Shown here piece by piece: positions 5,666-5,709 of a DNA stretch of 5,709 bases (positions within the stretch are counted from its first letter, which is position 1; every line of letters begins with the position of its first letter). The position numbers and the translations under genes were made by a program. The notes below the pieces were generated by a model. The model had not been told where the DNA came from. It ran no database searches and saw nothing but the letters and a program-made list of their open reading frames with translations. Origin of the DNA: an uncultured Mucilaginibacter sp. (GTDB lineage: Bacteria; Bacteroidota; Bacteroidia; Sphingobacteriales; Sphingobacteriaceae); assembly GCA_946479225.1 (NCBI GenBank), contig CAMLFI010000189.1:1-5709 (forward strand). Direction: 5' to 3'.

Positions 5666-5709
5666 TGGAACAACCCGAAGCATGCACGCATATAACCAGC
5701 CTTACCGAA
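5665..5709 (+). CDS. probable UBP-type zinc-finger protein (partial, 5' end only)
   Basis: Only the first 15 codons are inside the window: MEQPEACTHITSLTE, running off the right edge. The Cys-x-His pair (C7, H9) near the N-terminus followed by a short hydrophobic/Thr stretch resembles the start of small bacterial ZnF-UBP proteins, which are typically about 80-100 residues, cytosolic, and bind zinc through Cys/His; the eukaryotic domain recognises free ubiquitin C-termini. Such genes are regularly found next to receiver/reductase fusions of the kind encoded just upstream, which is the main support. The start overlaps the previous stop by one base (TAATG), so the pair is translationally coupled. 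With so few residues the family call is an inference from sequence plus neighbourhood. Confidence 0.6.
   Translation, partial: MEQPEACTHITSLTE

Overview
The window is ordinary chromosomal DNA from a member of the Bacteroidota, most likely the Sphingobacteriaceae (Mucilaginibacter/Pedobacter-like). This rests on several things: the general look of the proteins, a bacillithiol-type YtxJ protein, a tiny lipoprotein with an LSSC lipobox, Bacteroidota-type promoter boxes (TAnnTTTG, no E. coli -10/-35 pairs), and A-rich rather than Shine-Dalgarno leaders in front of most genes. No mobile element, tRNA, rRNA or CRISPR array was seen, and no intergenic stretch exceeds 200 bases.

Layout, left to right. 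ribH (9-503, +) encodes lumazine synthase of riboflavin synthesis. A 37-residue putative lipoprotein (532-645, +) follows. The gene for YtxJ, a monothiol bacilliredoxin-like thioredoxin-fold protein (743-1075, +), has a TATCTTTG box almost touching its start codon. An OsmC/Ohr-family peroxide-detoxification gene (1115-1516, -) converges on ytxJ. Its start is best placed at 1516, and a good promoter lies just upstream. A TerC-family seven-helix membrane protein (1712-2524, +) comes next.

The right half (2570-5709, +) is the most interesting part. It is a tightly packed three-gene set: a soluble histidine kinase with an N-terminal cyclic-nucleotide-binding-like domain; a three-part fusion of a response-regulator receiver, a glutaredoxin-like domain and a thioredoxin-reductase-like FAD/NAD(P)H module; and the first 15 codons of what looks like a UBP-type zinc-finger protein, cut by the window edge. 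Receiver and kinase look fully active. In contrast, both redox modules of the fusion lack their usual cysteine pairs (SxxS replaces CxxC in the glutaredoxin-like part, and YYGAAMTEA stands where the reductase has its CxxC). The kinase also carries an insertion of about 100 residues inside its phosphotransfer hairpin, and its ligand pocket is degenerate. My inference is that a phosphorelay controls a flavin NAD(P)H oxidoreductase whose acceptor is not a classic thioredoxin, with the zinc-finger protein as a candidate partner. The fusion type is known from genome annotation, but I know of no functional description.

A theme of thiol/peroxide/metal homeostasis (YtxJ, OsmC, TerC, flavin-disulfide-reductase-like protein, flavin precursor synthesis) runs through the window. 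The genes probably form several transcription units rather than one operon.
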